Shown here in pieces: positions 16,380 through 25,151 of a stretch of 64,000 nt of DNA. The notes below the pieces were generated by a model. That model was not told the DNA's origin. It made no database searches and saw only the letters and a list, made by a program, of their open reading frames with translations. Position 1 is the stretch's first letter, and every line of letters begins with the position of its first letter. Position numbers and translations under genes: made by a program. Source of the stretch: Novosphingobium sp. MD-1 (GTDB lineage: Bacteria > Pseudomonadota > Alphaproteobacteria > Sphingomonadales > Sphingomonadaceae); assembly GCF_001014975.1 (NCBI RefSeq), contig NZ_BBXA01000002.1, positions 21,984 to 85,983 of the forward strand, written 5' to 3'.

Positions 16380-17066
16380 ATGACCGATTACTATACGAGC
16401 CTGTGCTTCGGTGTCCGCATCAACGCCATCGATGCCGCGCTTCTGCGGGAAGTCGAGGAGCTGTGCGCCGATCTCGGCAATGGCCTCGTGACGGCCGACC
16501 AGGAGGCGAAGCGGTATTCCGGGATGTCGGACGCATTCCGAACGCTCTTTCCGATGCGGGATCGTCAAGCGCCTTTCGCCGGTGTGCGATCCCTGTTCAC
16601 GGACCCGGACTATCCGGTGATATCCGCCGATCTGATCTATGCGGAGGGCTCCGAGGATACCGAGGTGGACCTTTATGTTTCAGGGAACCAGGCCGATCCC
16701 TGGGAGATCGCCAACATGCTGCGCGTCGTCGCACCGTCGTCGTTGCCGTTCCGTTTCGGCTACGCCTGCACAGCGTCGCGCATGCATCTCGATTCACAAA
16801 GTGGCGGCGAGATCGAAGTGCGGGCCGACAGGATCGTCCATCTGGCCGATATGGGGGAGGATATTGACGCGCATGCCCTGGTGATCGCCGCGTCTCACGA
16901 AGAGGGCCTGTCGTTCTGGAATGCCGAAGCCGGTTGGAGCGAATTGAAATCCGCCACGGTCTACAAGGAACGGGATCGCGCCAGCGTCACGCTGCCACTG
17001 CACACTCCGCCCGCGGTCTGGATGCAATTGCCACCACGCCATGCTTTTTTCGAGGTATTGTCATGA
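16380..17066 (+). CDS. Unknown 228-residue protein
   Basis: Begins at once after the previous stop and overlaps the next start by 4 bp (ATGA), so it is part of one operon from ardC to DUF5983. The sequence alternates strands and helices, and includes a middle segment VDLYVSGNQADPWEIANML. No known domain or catalytic motif is recognised. Confidence 0.62.
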   Translation: MTDYYTSLCFGVRINAIDAALLREVEELCADLGNGLVTADQEAKRYSGMSDAFRTLFPMRDRQAPFAGVRSLFTDPDYPVISADLIYAEGSEDTEVDLYVSGNQADPWEIANMLRVVAPSSLPFRFGYACTASRMHLDSQSGGEIEVRADRIVHLADMGEDIDAHALVIAASHEEGLSFWNAEAGWSELKSATVYKERDRASVTLPLHTPPAVWMQLPPRHAFFEVLS

Positions 17067-17440
17067 CTGCGCCCTATCTGGCGTATCGCTGCCCGGTCTG
17101 CGGATCGGAAGAATGAGGCAACGACGCCAACGCTGGTTGGGATGTGGTCACGCAAAGCAGCGTGCTGCTCGGCGAATTTGACAACCAGTGGTGCAACACC
17201 TGTGGAGACGTGCGGTTGGAAGAATTCGCGATCACCGATTCCGTGCGGATCGCGGTCATCGATCAGCAGCGTGCCCGGCTCGTGGTCGAGGGCGCGGCGC
17301 AGGATCTTCTCGAGGCCGCGCGCATGGCGCTGTGCGCCCTCAGCGACCAGCGCACCGCGCGCGTGAAAGGCTACGACGTCCTCGCGCACGACAAGCTGAT
17401 CGCCGCCATTGCCCAGGCCGAAGGAAAGCCACGTCCATGA
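17063..17440 (+). pseudogene. Zinc-ribbon protein gene interrupted by an in-frame TGA
   Basis: The frame opens with ATG at 17063 and MTAPYLAYRCPVCGSEE, meets TGA at 17114-17116, and continues open in the same frame to 17440. The second knuckle, CNTCGDV, lies after the stop. CPVC and CNTC together would make a four-Cys zinc ribbon, so the two parts belong to one protein of about 125 residues. The remaining part could still be made from a GTG at 17144 but would lack half the zinc site. A base substitution (for example from TGG or CGA), a sequencing error or suppression could explain it; selenocysteine is unlikely. Confidence 0.7.
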
Positions 17441-17694
17441 TGGAAACCATGCTGGTGTTCTCCACAGCGCACCTCACCAAGGGAACCTGCAACACCTGGT
17501 TGCACCACGCTTCCCTTGTCGCCTACCCGAAGGGCGATGTCGGTTGGTTCGTGCACGTCCCGGACTCGACACCCGGAGATGTGCCCGCTGATCTCGCCGA
17601 ATGCCTCGATCAGGCAAGGGCGCTCAACTGCGACTGGATCATGTTCGATCGCGATGCCGACGCCCTGTCCATCCTGCCGACATACGCCTGGTGA
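17437..17694 (+). CDS. DUF5983-family protein
   Basis: 85 residues opening with the family pattern LVFSTAHLTKGT, with DWIMFDRDAD near the end. DUF5983 proteins are common on large proteobacterial plasmids and integrative elements and have no proven function. It overlaps the preceding broken gene by ATGA and ends the ardC operon. Confidence 0.78.
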   Translation: MMETMLVFSTAHLTKGTCNTWLHHASLVAYPKGDVGWFVHVPDSTPGDVPADLAECLDQARALNCDWIMFDRDADALSILPTYAW

Positions 17695-17778
17695 GGGCGC
17701 ATCGCCGGTCGGCGAGAAGAAAGCAGAGGGGGAAGGGGAGTGGCGAGCAATTCCGCTCGCCAGAAAGTTCCGAACCCC
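17695..17778 (+). promoter_or_regulatory. Structured leader, copy 4
   Basis: A purine run (17717-17740) is followed by a perfect stem GGCGAGC/GCTCGCC with loop AATTCC (17742-17761), then 17 bases (AGAAAGTTCC...) to the ATG at 17779. It is the clearest of the four copies. Confidence 0.55.
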
Positions 17779-18129
17779 ATGCTCTGCGACAGCGATCGTT
17801 TTGCCTTCATTCCCCGGCGCATCCATGGCTTTTCCAGTACCGGGAACGCCTATGACGCTACCCAGACCGACGAAAAGATCGACAGCGGCGATACACTGCT
17901 GATCTTGCCTGAGGGCGTCGTCGGCGTTGCCCATTGCTGGCCCTTTGCGGTCACGCAGGAGGCCGGCAAACTCCACGCCGTCAAGCCGATGGCGCACGAG
18001 ACGCTGAGCGATTTCGCGAGCGCCTTCAACGTAACCGCCGACGACATCGAGGCAGCCCTCGATCTCGCCAGGGCTCTGGGCTTCGCCATCGATCCTGCAT
18101 TGGCCGCACTCGACGCGCCCGCCGTCTGA
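17779..18129 (+). CDS. Unknown small protein
   Basis: 116 residues from the ATG at 17779, chosen because it is 17 bases after the leader hairpin; an earlier in-frame ATG at 17740 would put the hairpin inside the coding region. The N-terminal half looks beta-rich, the C-terminal half helical (FASAFNVTADDIEAALDLARAL). No family recognised. Confidence 0.6.
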   Translation: MLCDSDRFAFIPRRIHGFSSTGNAYDATQTDEKIDSGDTLLILPEGVVGVAHCWPFAVTQEAGKLHAVKPMAHETLSDFASAFNVTADDIEAALDLARALGFAIDPALAALDAPAV

Positions 18130-18152
18130 CATCCCTAAACGGGAGTACACCC

Positions 18153-18524
18153 ATGCTTACAATCGCCCCGCCGGCGGGCGCGCCAACGCGCCTGGAACAG
18201 ATCGCCCACCTCAACGACCGTGCCCGTCTCGGCCTCGACCGCACCGCGCGGATCGTGGTGACGCGCAATTGCCTCGCGACGCTGGGACCGATCGAAGGGC
18301 CGGTCGCCATGCTCAACCAGGCGCGGCTCATGGCCGCGGCGCGCAGCTGCACCTTCAGCGCCGACAGCCCCGAACGCGACCTCGGCGTGTTCGCGATCGA
18401 TGGACACACCGTCTGGGTGAAGATCGACAGCTACGATCGCAATCTCGAATACGGCTCCGACGATCCCGCCGACCCGGTCCTGACCACCCGTGTGGTCACC
18501 ATTCTCCTGCCGGAGGACTGGTGA
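18153..18524 (+). CDS. DUF3768-domain protein
   Basis: Carries the DUF3768 hallmarks: an LNDRAR start helix, VVTRNCLATL, and the C-terminal WVKIDSYDRNLEYGSDDPADP with VVTILL. The family occurs on alphaproteobacterial plasmids and has no assigned function. The ATG at 18153 follows a GGGAG ribosome binding site. The stop overlaps the next ATG by one base. Confidence 0.85.
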   Translation: MLTIAPPAGAPTRLEQIAHLNDRARLGLDRTARIVVTRNCLATLGPIEGPVAMLNQARLMAAARSCTFSADSPERDLGVFAIDGHTVWVKIDSYDRNLEYGSDDPADPVLTTRVVTILLPEDW

Positions 18525-19786
18525 TGGCGCGGGTCGAGACGGTCACCCCGTTCGACCCGGCCGAGGCCGCCAGCTGGATGGCGCGCGGGCGGCCGCCGGC
18601 GGACGCAGCACGGCTCGCGTCGATCTGGCGGCGGTATCCCGACCTTCCAGCGTCAGCCCCTGCCGATGACCGGATGCGGCGCCTGCGCGATCGGGCCATG
18701 GCCATGCGTGCCTTTCACGATGCGCTCGATCGCCGGAACCAACAGGCACGCGAGATCCGCAACTTCGCGTACACCGCGTCCCGGATCGCGCAAGGCGTCG
18801 GGGACGATCGCGACCGGGCGATCCTCGCCGGACGTGATCGCCATGGCTACCGGTGGATGCCGTCGGTCCGTTACGCCGAGGGGCTGATGGTCGCGCGAGG
18901 CGGTCGGGCTTATGCTCCCCACTGCACTGGCGAGGAACGGGACGCCTACGATCGCGGGTTTGCCGAGGGCGGTGGCGATCCCGGCGATATCTTCGATGCC
19001 GCCCGGCGCGCGCTGCGCGTCGCGGTTGCCCGGCAGACACCTGCCGAACCCGCGTTGGCCAGACCCTTGCCGAGTACATGGCCCAAGCCCGATGACGCCC
19101 GCAGGCCTACACCCTGGTCGCGACGCCTCATTATCCTGGGTGCCGCGGAAGCCGGCCTTGCCAGCGGCGAGGCCGATTGCCCCATGGTCCTGCCCACGCT
19201 GCTGGCGCGCGAAGGTGCGGCGGACACGATCATCCTGATCGTTGCAGGCGGTGTCCTGGTCGATCGGGAATCCTGCGTCACAGCCAGCACCTGGCCCCCA
19301 CCGCCGGCGGACCTGCCGGCCCTGCTTGCCGACCGTGATGTCGACGACATTCTCGTTGCCGCGCAAGGCGCCGACCTCGCCGTCATCGATGCCCACGCTT
19401 CTCTCCTGCCACTAGCCCGCCACCAGGAGCGGCTGCGCCATACGGCGGCGCTTCAGCGCGCGCAGTTCGCCCTGTGGCTCGATCGGGGCCTGTGTGCCGG
19501 CGAAAGCAGGGCTGCCGGACACATCCGCTGGGGGAAGGTCAACCGTGGCCTGGTAGCCCGCCTTGGCGAATTGACCGCGACCTACACCGGCAAGGATGCC
19601 CAAGGGCACCGGATCGCTATCACGCTGACGGCGACCGGAACACCGGCAGCCGGCTATGTGGCCTGCGATGGTGCCGAGCTCGCCCCTGCGGTGTTCGTCT
19701 CCCGTCGCAAGGCCGTTCGCGGGGCCATGGAAGGGGCGCTGCGCCGTTTCGCAGGCGCAATCCGGCTCCCGGCCAGCACAAGATGA
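18524..19786 (+). CDS. Unknown 420-residue plasmid protein
   Basis: The start ATG at 18524 shares a base with the DUF3768 stop. The N-terminal third is basic and helical and may bind DNA or RNA. The middle part has hydrophobic strands (LIILGAAEAG, TIILIVAGGVLVD) alternating with helices like a Rossmann-type domain, but no nucleotide motif is clear. No family recognised. Confidence 0.62.
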   Translation: MARVETVTPFDPAEAASWMARGRPPADAARLASIWRRYPDLPASAPADDRMRRLRDRAMAMRAFHDALDRRNQQAREIRNFAYTASRIAQGVGDDRDRAILAGRDRHGYRWMPSVRYAEGLMVARGGRAYAPHCTGEERDAYDRGFAEGGGDPGDIFDAARRALRVAVARQTPAEPALARPLPSTWPKPDDARRPTPWSRRLIILGAAEAGLASGEADCPMVLPTLLAREGAADTIILIVAGGVLVDRESCVTASTWPPPPADLPALLADRDVDDILVAAQGADLAVIDAHASLLPLARHQERLRHTAALQRAQFALWLDRGLCAGESRAAGHIRWGKVNRGLVARLGELTATYTGKDAQGHRIAITLTATGTPAAGYVACDGAELAPAVFVSRRKAVRGAMEGALRRFAGAIRLPASTR

Positions 19787-19872
19787 TCGGGGGCATGGCC
19801 ATCCCCCTCACGTCGTGACCTTGCCAGAGCGGCTTCATGACGTCAGACATCCGACAAAACAGGGCGCACCTC

Positions 19873-20103
19873 ATGACTCGCAATCTTGCGACCTTCGACA
19901 ATGCCATGCGCGTCGCCGGCGCGCTGGCCGACGATCACGACCGCGACTATGCGCTGGTCCGCACGGGCGATCCAGGCCGGCCCTATGTGGTCGAGGCGTT
20001 CGCCAGTCAGCCCGGCATCGTCGCCCTGATCTGCGCCGATCCCGAGATCGCGTTGCGCTGGGTGTCCTCGGTTACCGCAGAGGTCTACCCGCTGTGGGAA
20101 TGA
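19873..20103 (+). CDS. Unknown small protein
   Basis: 76 residues from the ATG at 19873 (an in-frame ATG lies 36 bases upstream). Composed of a helix (FDNAMRVAGALADDH) and two hydrophobic strands. No family recognised. Overlaps the next start by ATGA. Confidence 0.5.
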   Translation: MTRNLATFDNAMRVAGALADDHDRDYALVRTGDPGRPYVVEAFASQPGIVALICADPEIALRWVSSVTAEVYPLWE

Positions 20104-20351
20104 TCGCGCGCCTTTGCCTGGCAGCGGTGCTGTTATCCAGCGCGGCCGGATGCAGCCGGCAGCCAACTTATGCCGGCGAGCCTTGCGTCATCACCGTTCA
20201 CCTGGATCGACCGGACGCTGCCCGCGCGCGCGGGCCGGGCCGGGAAGGGGTGCGCGGTCCTTGCGCGGGAGGCAGCGCCACCGGCACGCCCCGCAATGAT
20301 GACGACGGCGCGGGGCACCAATCCGCTGACGGTGAAGTCGCTGACGCCTGA
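20100..20351 (+). CDS. Possible short lipoprotein, perhaps truncated
   Basis: Starts in an ATGA overlap. The first 18 residues form a hydrophobic signal ending in SSAAGC, resembling a lipobox. The rest is Gly/Arg/Ala-rich and low in complexity, and does not look folded. Either a small lipoprotein or the remains of a longer one. Confidence 0.35.
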   Translation: MIARLCLAAVLLSSAAGCSRQPTYAGEPCVITVHLDRPDAARARGPGREGVRGPCAGGSATGTPRNDDDGAGHQSADGEVADA

Positions 20352-20356
20352 AAGTC

Positions 20357-21607
20357 TCAGTGTACGCTCCCCGGGTGTGGAGAAGGGGCAGGGGCTGTCG
20401 TCGCCGTATGGGAGCCATGCGGAGCGGAGGCGGGCAGGGGATCGCCCAGGCGCCATGCGCGATGCGTGACACCGATGGTCTTCATCAGCACGGCAACCGC
20501 ATCGTCATAGGCGGGATCGGGCAGGCTCCGCGCGAGATGGATCGCCGTGGCCTCGCTCCCGGTATCGGTCAGCGTCAGGCTCGCGATCGGCGTGCCGGAC
20601 ACGAGGTTGTAGCGCAACCCCTTCACGAACCGGCGCCGGTCGCTCACCGCTTTGGTCACCAGCGCCAGATCCTCGACACTCTCGTAGGGCAACCACGCAC
20701 GCGACACCGGCATCACCGCGCTCTCGATCAGCTGCGGCAGCCCGGACGGACTGATCGCGAAACTCGCCGCGATTATCAGGTGCCCCTCGCGCTCGTCCGA
20801 GCGCCATAGCTCCTCTTCCACCGCGAAACGCTTGTGAAAGCGCCGCGCCATGTCCTCGTCCATCAGGAAGGGCCAGTCCGGCAGATGCCGGATCATGATC
20901 TTCTCGCCATAACGCGCGGGCTCGATACCCTTGACCTCGTCGATCAGGATCATGATCGCGTCCTTCGACGCCCGCGCCGGCTGCAGCACGCCAAGGCGGC
21001 GGCCCGCGATCGCGTCCCGATCGTCGAGACGGAATGTCTCGGGCACGTAGAGCACGTCCCCCAGCGCCATGCCCCGCGCCTTGCAGCCGTGGGCGGCCTG
21101 CAGCAGCTGGCGGCGCACGATGTACCAGTTGCGCTTGCCCGCCATCCGGGGATGCCAGTGGGTGAGCTGCGCCCGGTCCCACAGGTAATGCAACAGGCCC
21201 CGGATTGTCAGGCGCTGCCCGGTCGCCTTCACGTCCGGCTTGTCGTTGGTCAGCGCCGCCGGCGCGGCGCGCGCGGCTCCGCGCGACAGCGGGAACGCGA
21301 ACCGCAAGGTGATCTCGCCGGTTTCCGCATCGTCGAGGATGGCGCTGCCGCGGACCTGGCCGAGCCCGGTCAGGTGATCGGGGGCCTCGTAGTGATCGCA
21401 ATGCGGCGCGTGCAACGCGCCGGTCCCCGGCCAGCGCGCCAGCACATGCTGGTCATGGCGCCGGGTGATGTAGAGATCGAGATCGGCATCGCGCCGGCAC
21501 AGGCAGCGCACGCGCTCCTTCTGCGCATAGGCGTGGGCGAGCATGGCCTCGAAGCCCTGCTCGCCTTCCGCCATTTCCCGATCGGTTATGTAGTAGCGCT
21601 GCGTCAC
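20357..21607 (-). CDS. DUF1173-family protein
   Basis: 416 residues, GTG start at 21607 overlapping the previous stop by 4 bp. The family pattern is clear: LCRRDADLDLYITRR, the ARWPGTGALHAPHCDHYEAP segment, then TGLGQVRGSAILDD. The Cys/His-rich N-terminal region may bind metal. DUF1173 proteins are found on conjugative plasmids and genomic islands; their activity is unproven. The open frame extends much further upstream, but that part is out-of-frame shadow of the next gene. Confidence 0.85.
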   Translation of the reverse strand: MTQRYYITDREMAEGEQGFEAMLAHAYAQKERVRCLCRRDADLDLYITRRHDQHVLARWPGTGALHAPHCDHYEAPDHLTGLGQVRGSAILDDAETGEITLRFAFPLSRGAARAAPAALTNDKPDVKATGQRLTIRGLLHYLWDRAQLTHWHPRMAGKRNWYIVRRQLLQAAHGCKARGMALGDVLYVPETFRLDDRDAIAGRRLGVLQPARASKDAIMILIDEVKGIEPARYGEKIMIRHLPDWPFLMDEDMARRFHKRFAVEEELWRSDEREGHLIIAASFAISPSGLPQLIESAVMPVSRAWLPYESVEDLALVTKAVSDRRRFVKGLRYNLVSGTPIASLTLTDTGSEATAIHLARSLPDPAYDDAVAVLMKTIGVTHRAWRLGDPLPASAPHGSHTATTAPAPSPHPGSVH

Positions 21608-22083
21608 ACGCCCTCCGCGATGCCCTGCCACTGTGGACCCAGATCGAAGGTCTGGTCGAACAGCCCGAGTGGGCCATCGGCTCGGTCGCTGACGTAGGGC
21701 TCGGGTTCCTTCGTCACCGGACGCCCGGCCTTGCGGGCGGCCTCCCACTGGTCGTCCCGTGCGCGTAGCAGGGCGACGAGCCATCGCAGGTCGGTGGCGA
21801 TCGCGAACGTATGGCGGCCCGCCAGCGTGTACCACAGGCAGCGCTGGTAATCGTTGCGATCGTCGCCGAGGATCTCGGCCAGTTCGCGCTTGCCATCGGG
21901 ATCGCCCGCAAGCAGCCGGTCGATAGTGCAGCACAGGGCATAGGCCTCGACGAGCGCGGCCTGCGGATCGACGCCCACGCTGGCGCCGGCGAGCGCTCGC
22001 CGTTCCCAGCAGGTGTCCGGATCGTCGCGGACCTCGATCAGGCCGAGATCGATGTTGAGGTTGTGAAGCCAGTCGTGTGTCAT
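21604..22083 (-). CDS. Unknown protein upstream of the DUF1173 gene
   Basis: 159 residues from the ATG at 22083 (GGG-containing ribosome binding site); an ATG at 22101 is an alternative. The sequence is helical, with Cys and Trp residues in the middle. It overlaps the DUF1173 gene by 4 bp and is probably its operon partner. No family recognised. Confidence 0.62.
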   Translation of the reverse strand: MTHDWLHNLNIDLGLIEVRDDPDTCWERRALAGASVGVDPQAALVEAYALCCTIDRLLAGDPDGKRELAEILGDDRNDYQRCLWYTLAGRHTFAIATDLRWLVALLRARDDQWEAARKAGRPVTKEPEPYVSDRADGPLGLFDQTFDLGPQWQGIAEGV

Positions 22084-22499
22084 TGCCAATATCCCTGTCA
22101 TCGGTTGAATCCGCTACAAGGCACGCAGGCAAGCCTCTGCCGCGCACCAAAGCGGATGGTGTGATCGGTGTTCCGGAATGCTGGCGAGGCGTCGCTCGCC
22201 GATGACTGGCCGAAGGCCCTGGCTCTGAGATGATACCCGAAGGGGACAGTTTCCGCCGGCTAGCGACGGATGTTTGTTCCCTACCTGTACCGAATAGGGC
22301 GGGCAAGCCGCAGCGTGGCCGCGCAACCGGAATGGATTGGAAATCGGGAGGCGAAGGGCTGCTTTCGCCCGCTACGAACGGGCGAGAGCAGTCGCCCCAG
22401 TTTTGGGTGAGTGACTGATCGATAGTTCGCATCGCCCCCCGTGCGAAGCGCCTTGCGTGTCCACATTCTTCCACTATATTGAGACGAGTGAACAAGCCC

Positions 22500-22745
22500 A
22501 TGACCCTCAATGTCCGCATCGGCGGAGCGCTGAGCGATTTCGTCGCCACCAATGTCGGCGACCAGGGTGCCTATGAGAATGTCAGCGAATATGTCCGCGA
22601 CCTGATCCGCCGCGACAAGGAGCGAACCGAAGCCGAGCAATTCGACCGGCTCAAAGCTGAGCTGACCCGGGCTTTCGCCGCGCCCCAATCCAGCTATGCG
22701 CCGCTCGATGCGGACGCGGTGATCACGCGCAACCGTCGGGGCTGA
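22500..22745 (+). CDS. parD: ParD-type antitoxin (ribbon-helix-helix)
   Basis: 81 residues. Begins with the DNA-binding strand MTLNVRIGGALSDFV followed by the RHH helices containing YENVSEYVRDLIRRD, typical of ParD. The C-terminal half is the toxin-binding tail. The toxin gene starts one base after the stop codon. Confidence 0.9.
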   Translation: MTLNVRIGGALSDFVATNVGDQGAYENVSEYVRDLIRRDKERTEAEQFDRLKAELTRAFAAPQSSYAPLDADAVITRNRRG

Positions 22746-22746
22746 C

Positions 22747-23061
22747 ATGACCGGCTTCACGGTCTCCGCGATAGCCGGACAACGCCTCGACGAAATCTAC
22801 GCCTATACTCGCGACACCTGGGGGGAAGCGCAGGCGGAAACCTATGTGCGGGGGCTCTTCGGGTGCTTCGACCGTATCGTGCGCCGCGATCAGGTCTGGC
22901 GCGCGATACCGGCCGAGTTTGGTGTGGACGGCTTCTACTGCCGGCACGCGCATCACTACATATATTGGCGCCAGTTCGCCGATGGCACGGTCGGCATCGC
23001 GACGATCCTGCACGAGCGAATGCACCAGATGGATCGCTTCCGCGAGGACAGTGCGCCCTGA
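22747..23061 (+). CDS. parE: ParE-type toxin (RelE/ParE superfamily)
   Basis: 104 residues with the ParE fold pattern: AGQRLDEIYAYTRDTWG, then FDRIVRRDQVWRAIPAEFGVDG, and the closing strand VGIATILHERM. ParE toxins act on DNA gyrase. It pairs with the antitoxin directly upstream; this is the second addiction module of the window. Confidence 0.92.
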   Translation: MTGFTVSAIAGQRLDEIYAYTRDTWGEAQAETYVRGLFGCFDRIVRRDQVWRAIPAEFGVDGFYCRHAHHYIYWRQFADGTVGIATILHERMHQMDRFREDSAP

Positions 23062-23298
23062 TCAACCGCCCGATGGAACGGCTATCGCCGCGACACCGGA
23101 CGTTTGGGCCCTTGGTCAGGGCATCGGAACCGGCCATACATTCATCTGGCTGCTGTAATGCCGAAAGACTTGGGCTGGGACTTTACTGCCGTTTGCAAAC
23201 CCGGTGGCGAGGGTCGGCTTCCGGCAGAGGCAGACACAAATAATGTGCCGCCAACGACTGCGGCGAACTCGACGGACTACGCGACGAGGATAGGAGGG

Positions 23299-24216
23299 TT
23301 ACTCGTCTGAGGCTGACTCTTGGGTGGCCTCATCTGCTATCCGATATTTCTCTGCCATGCTCTGTGTGACGGAGAAGCGCGGCAGACCACCGAAATTCGC
23401 TTTGATGAATTGTCCAGCCTTTGGCGTCTTCGCCCCCACGAAGTTCTGAGCATGGCCGACGGTAGCCCGGTTCTGTGTGAGAATGAGTTCCCGCTGTGGC
23501 CGCGCCACAAGCCGATCGGCAAATGATTTCGTGCCAGCAGCCACAAACCAAACGTCTGGAGCAATTGGTAGCCCGATATAAGATGATGGATCGCCAAGCC
23601 AAGCTGCCTTTCTTGGCACATCGAGAGGCCAATCCGAAATCCAGAGTTCTCTCGAATTTGAGGTCTTTAGTACGCGCCAATGCATGTTGATTAGCGTCGA
23701 TCCACGTTCGTGATCGTCGATTGCGTGCCTCAGTATTTTCATCTGCAGGTCTTGAACAGCAACCGGAGGAAGCTCCTCGCCTTCGCCATCGGCCTCCATG
23801 AGTGGGCGAGCCCGTTCAGCTTGGAGCGCTACGGCCTCGCGTAAGCCGAGTATGTCGAGCGGGGTCCGGAAGATCAGCGACATGATAAACCGTGCCCACT
23901 CGGTGCATTCTTGGTCGCTCAGAGCATCGACTTCACCCCGAAGCAGGCGCGCATGAACATTGGCCGCAGCGTTATCGATTCGCTGCATGAAGATCGTTTC
24001 CATTTGCTGCGCATGCTCGGAAGGAAACCCCTCGGTTTTGTAGAGATCACGGCCGAAGCAGACGCCTTTTGGTGACTTTGGCTCGCAATGAACGTCGCCG
24101 CGCCAATCTCGATAATAGCGAAGCAACTCACCACCCGTTGCCCATTCGTCCAACAAAAACTGTGGGATAAAATGGTGGCGCCACGGCGGATTCTGTATCT
24201 TCGATTGCATGTCCAT
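23299..24216 (-). CDS. DUF4238-family protein
   Basis: 305 residues starting with the DUF4238 pattern RHHFIPQFLLDEWA and continuing with a lysine-rich PKGVCFGRDLYKTEGF. The family is scattered among bacteria and often lies near mobile or defence genes; its function is unknown. Codon use is clearly less GC-rich than in the backbone genes on its left, which points to recent acquisition. It lies apart from its neighbours, with about 240 bp free on either side. Confidence 0.75.
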   Translation of the reverse strand: MDMQSKIQNPPWRHHFIPQFLLDEWATGGELLRYYRDWRGDVHCEPKSPKGVCFGRDLYKTEGFPSEHAQQMETIFMQRIDNAAANVHARLLRGEVDALSDQECTEWARFIMSLIFRTPLDILGLREAVALQAERARPLMEADGEGEELPPVAVQDLQMKILRHAIDDHERGSTLINMHWRVLKTSNSRELWISDWPLDVPRKAAWLGDPSSYIGLPIAPDVWFVAAGTKSFADRLVARPQRELILTQNRATVGHAQNFVGAKTPKAGQFIKANFGGLPRFSVTQSMAEKYRIADEATQESASDE

Positions 24217-24455
24217 TGGCTCTCGTTGTTTACCTGCCGTTGTAGCATGCAGCTTGAGCCTCTTGGGATTCGGCTGCTGTCCGGCCTCTGGGCACTTAGG
24301 ACCAATTTAGCCATGAGCACTTTCAGGCCTCGGCTGCGGAATGGCAAGAGTTGGTCAAAATTGACCGTTGCTCGCTTACAAACCGGGCCTATGGCGACCG
24401 GATTAGAAGGTGGGCTTGTCGGCCTTCGCCCTTCGGAATTGATCCGAGCGAGCCG

Positions 24456-25151
24456 CTACCACGAATTCAGCGCATACCCGACCCTCTGCTCCAAGAAGTC
24501 GAACCAATTGTTCATGTCAGGAGTGCCGGTGCCACGAGTGCCAAGACGTTTTTCAATGCGGATGAACGCTTCGCCCGGAATGCCGGTTTGCAGAGAAAGG
24601 GTTTTGTTAGGTGTGCGTCCTTGAAGGGTTTCATACAGCCAATACTCGAAGGCAATTTGCTCGGCATGGGCTTCGAATTCCAATGGGCAGCCGTAGTATG
24701 CTCCGAGCCACTCATCACTATGTGCCGAAGGCATTCTAGTATTTTGCCAGTTCCGTTGACTGCTTGCGGCCGCATCAGATGCTAGTCTATCGTGTTTTCG
24801 CTGAGCCATGTGAGTCATCTCGTGGCACAAAGCACCGCCGACAATGACGACGATGTCGTTTTGTGAGTAGCCAGCAGCCGCTTTGCCGTCACCGATCTCC
24901 AGCCCGACGCCCGTATTTCCAGACCACGCCTTAATCGCAGTCGGATCATTCCAAGCCATCTTTGCGTAGGAATTAGGCTTGGATGCAGCCTTAAGCGTGA
25001 ACATGGAAGAAGGGAAGATAGAGGGCGTTGTGAGGGTGGCATAGTCGCTGCCAAATTTGAGACTGCTAGCTACGGCATCCTTGACGATCTCTTCCGCCAC
25101 CGTTTTAATCGACAGCAACTTGGCTTTGGGAGTGATATGCATACCGCGCAT
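24456..25151 (-). CDS. Zincin-like protein with HEMTH motif, function unknown
   Basis: 231 residues. The motif CHEMTHMAQ (His110, Glu111, His114) and a downstream EFEAHAEQ (Glu160) match the HExxH...E arrangement of gluzincin metallopeptidases. No signal peptide. The ATG at 25151 has a weak ribosome binding site; an ATG three codons later is possible. Base composition is low in GC for this replicon, as for the DUF4238 gene next to it. It could be a peptidase, a toxin, or an inactive zincin; I cannot choose. Confidence 0.65.
   Translation of the reverse strand: MRGMHITPKAKLLSIKTVAEEIVKDAVASSLKFGSDYATLTTPSIFPSSMFTLKAASKPNSYAKMAWNDPTAIKAWSGNTGVGLEIGDGKAAAGYSQNDIVVIVGGALCHEMTHMAQRKHDRLASDAAASSQRNWQNTRMPSAHSDEWLGAYYGCPLEFEAHAEQIAFEYWLYETLQGRTPNKTLSLQTGIPGEAFIRIEKRLGTRGTGTPDMNNWFDFLEQRVGYALNSW

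Noticed and set aside
17114..17116. Selenocysteine codon
   Set aside because: No SECIS-like hairpin was evident directly after the TGA and the residue is not at a Cys position of the zinc site; a nonsense change is simpler.
21608..22552. Long N-terminal extension of the DUF1173 frame
   Set aside because: The extension reads as Arg-rich shadow of the gene at 21604-22083; the GTG at 21607 in a GTGA overlap fits the family start.
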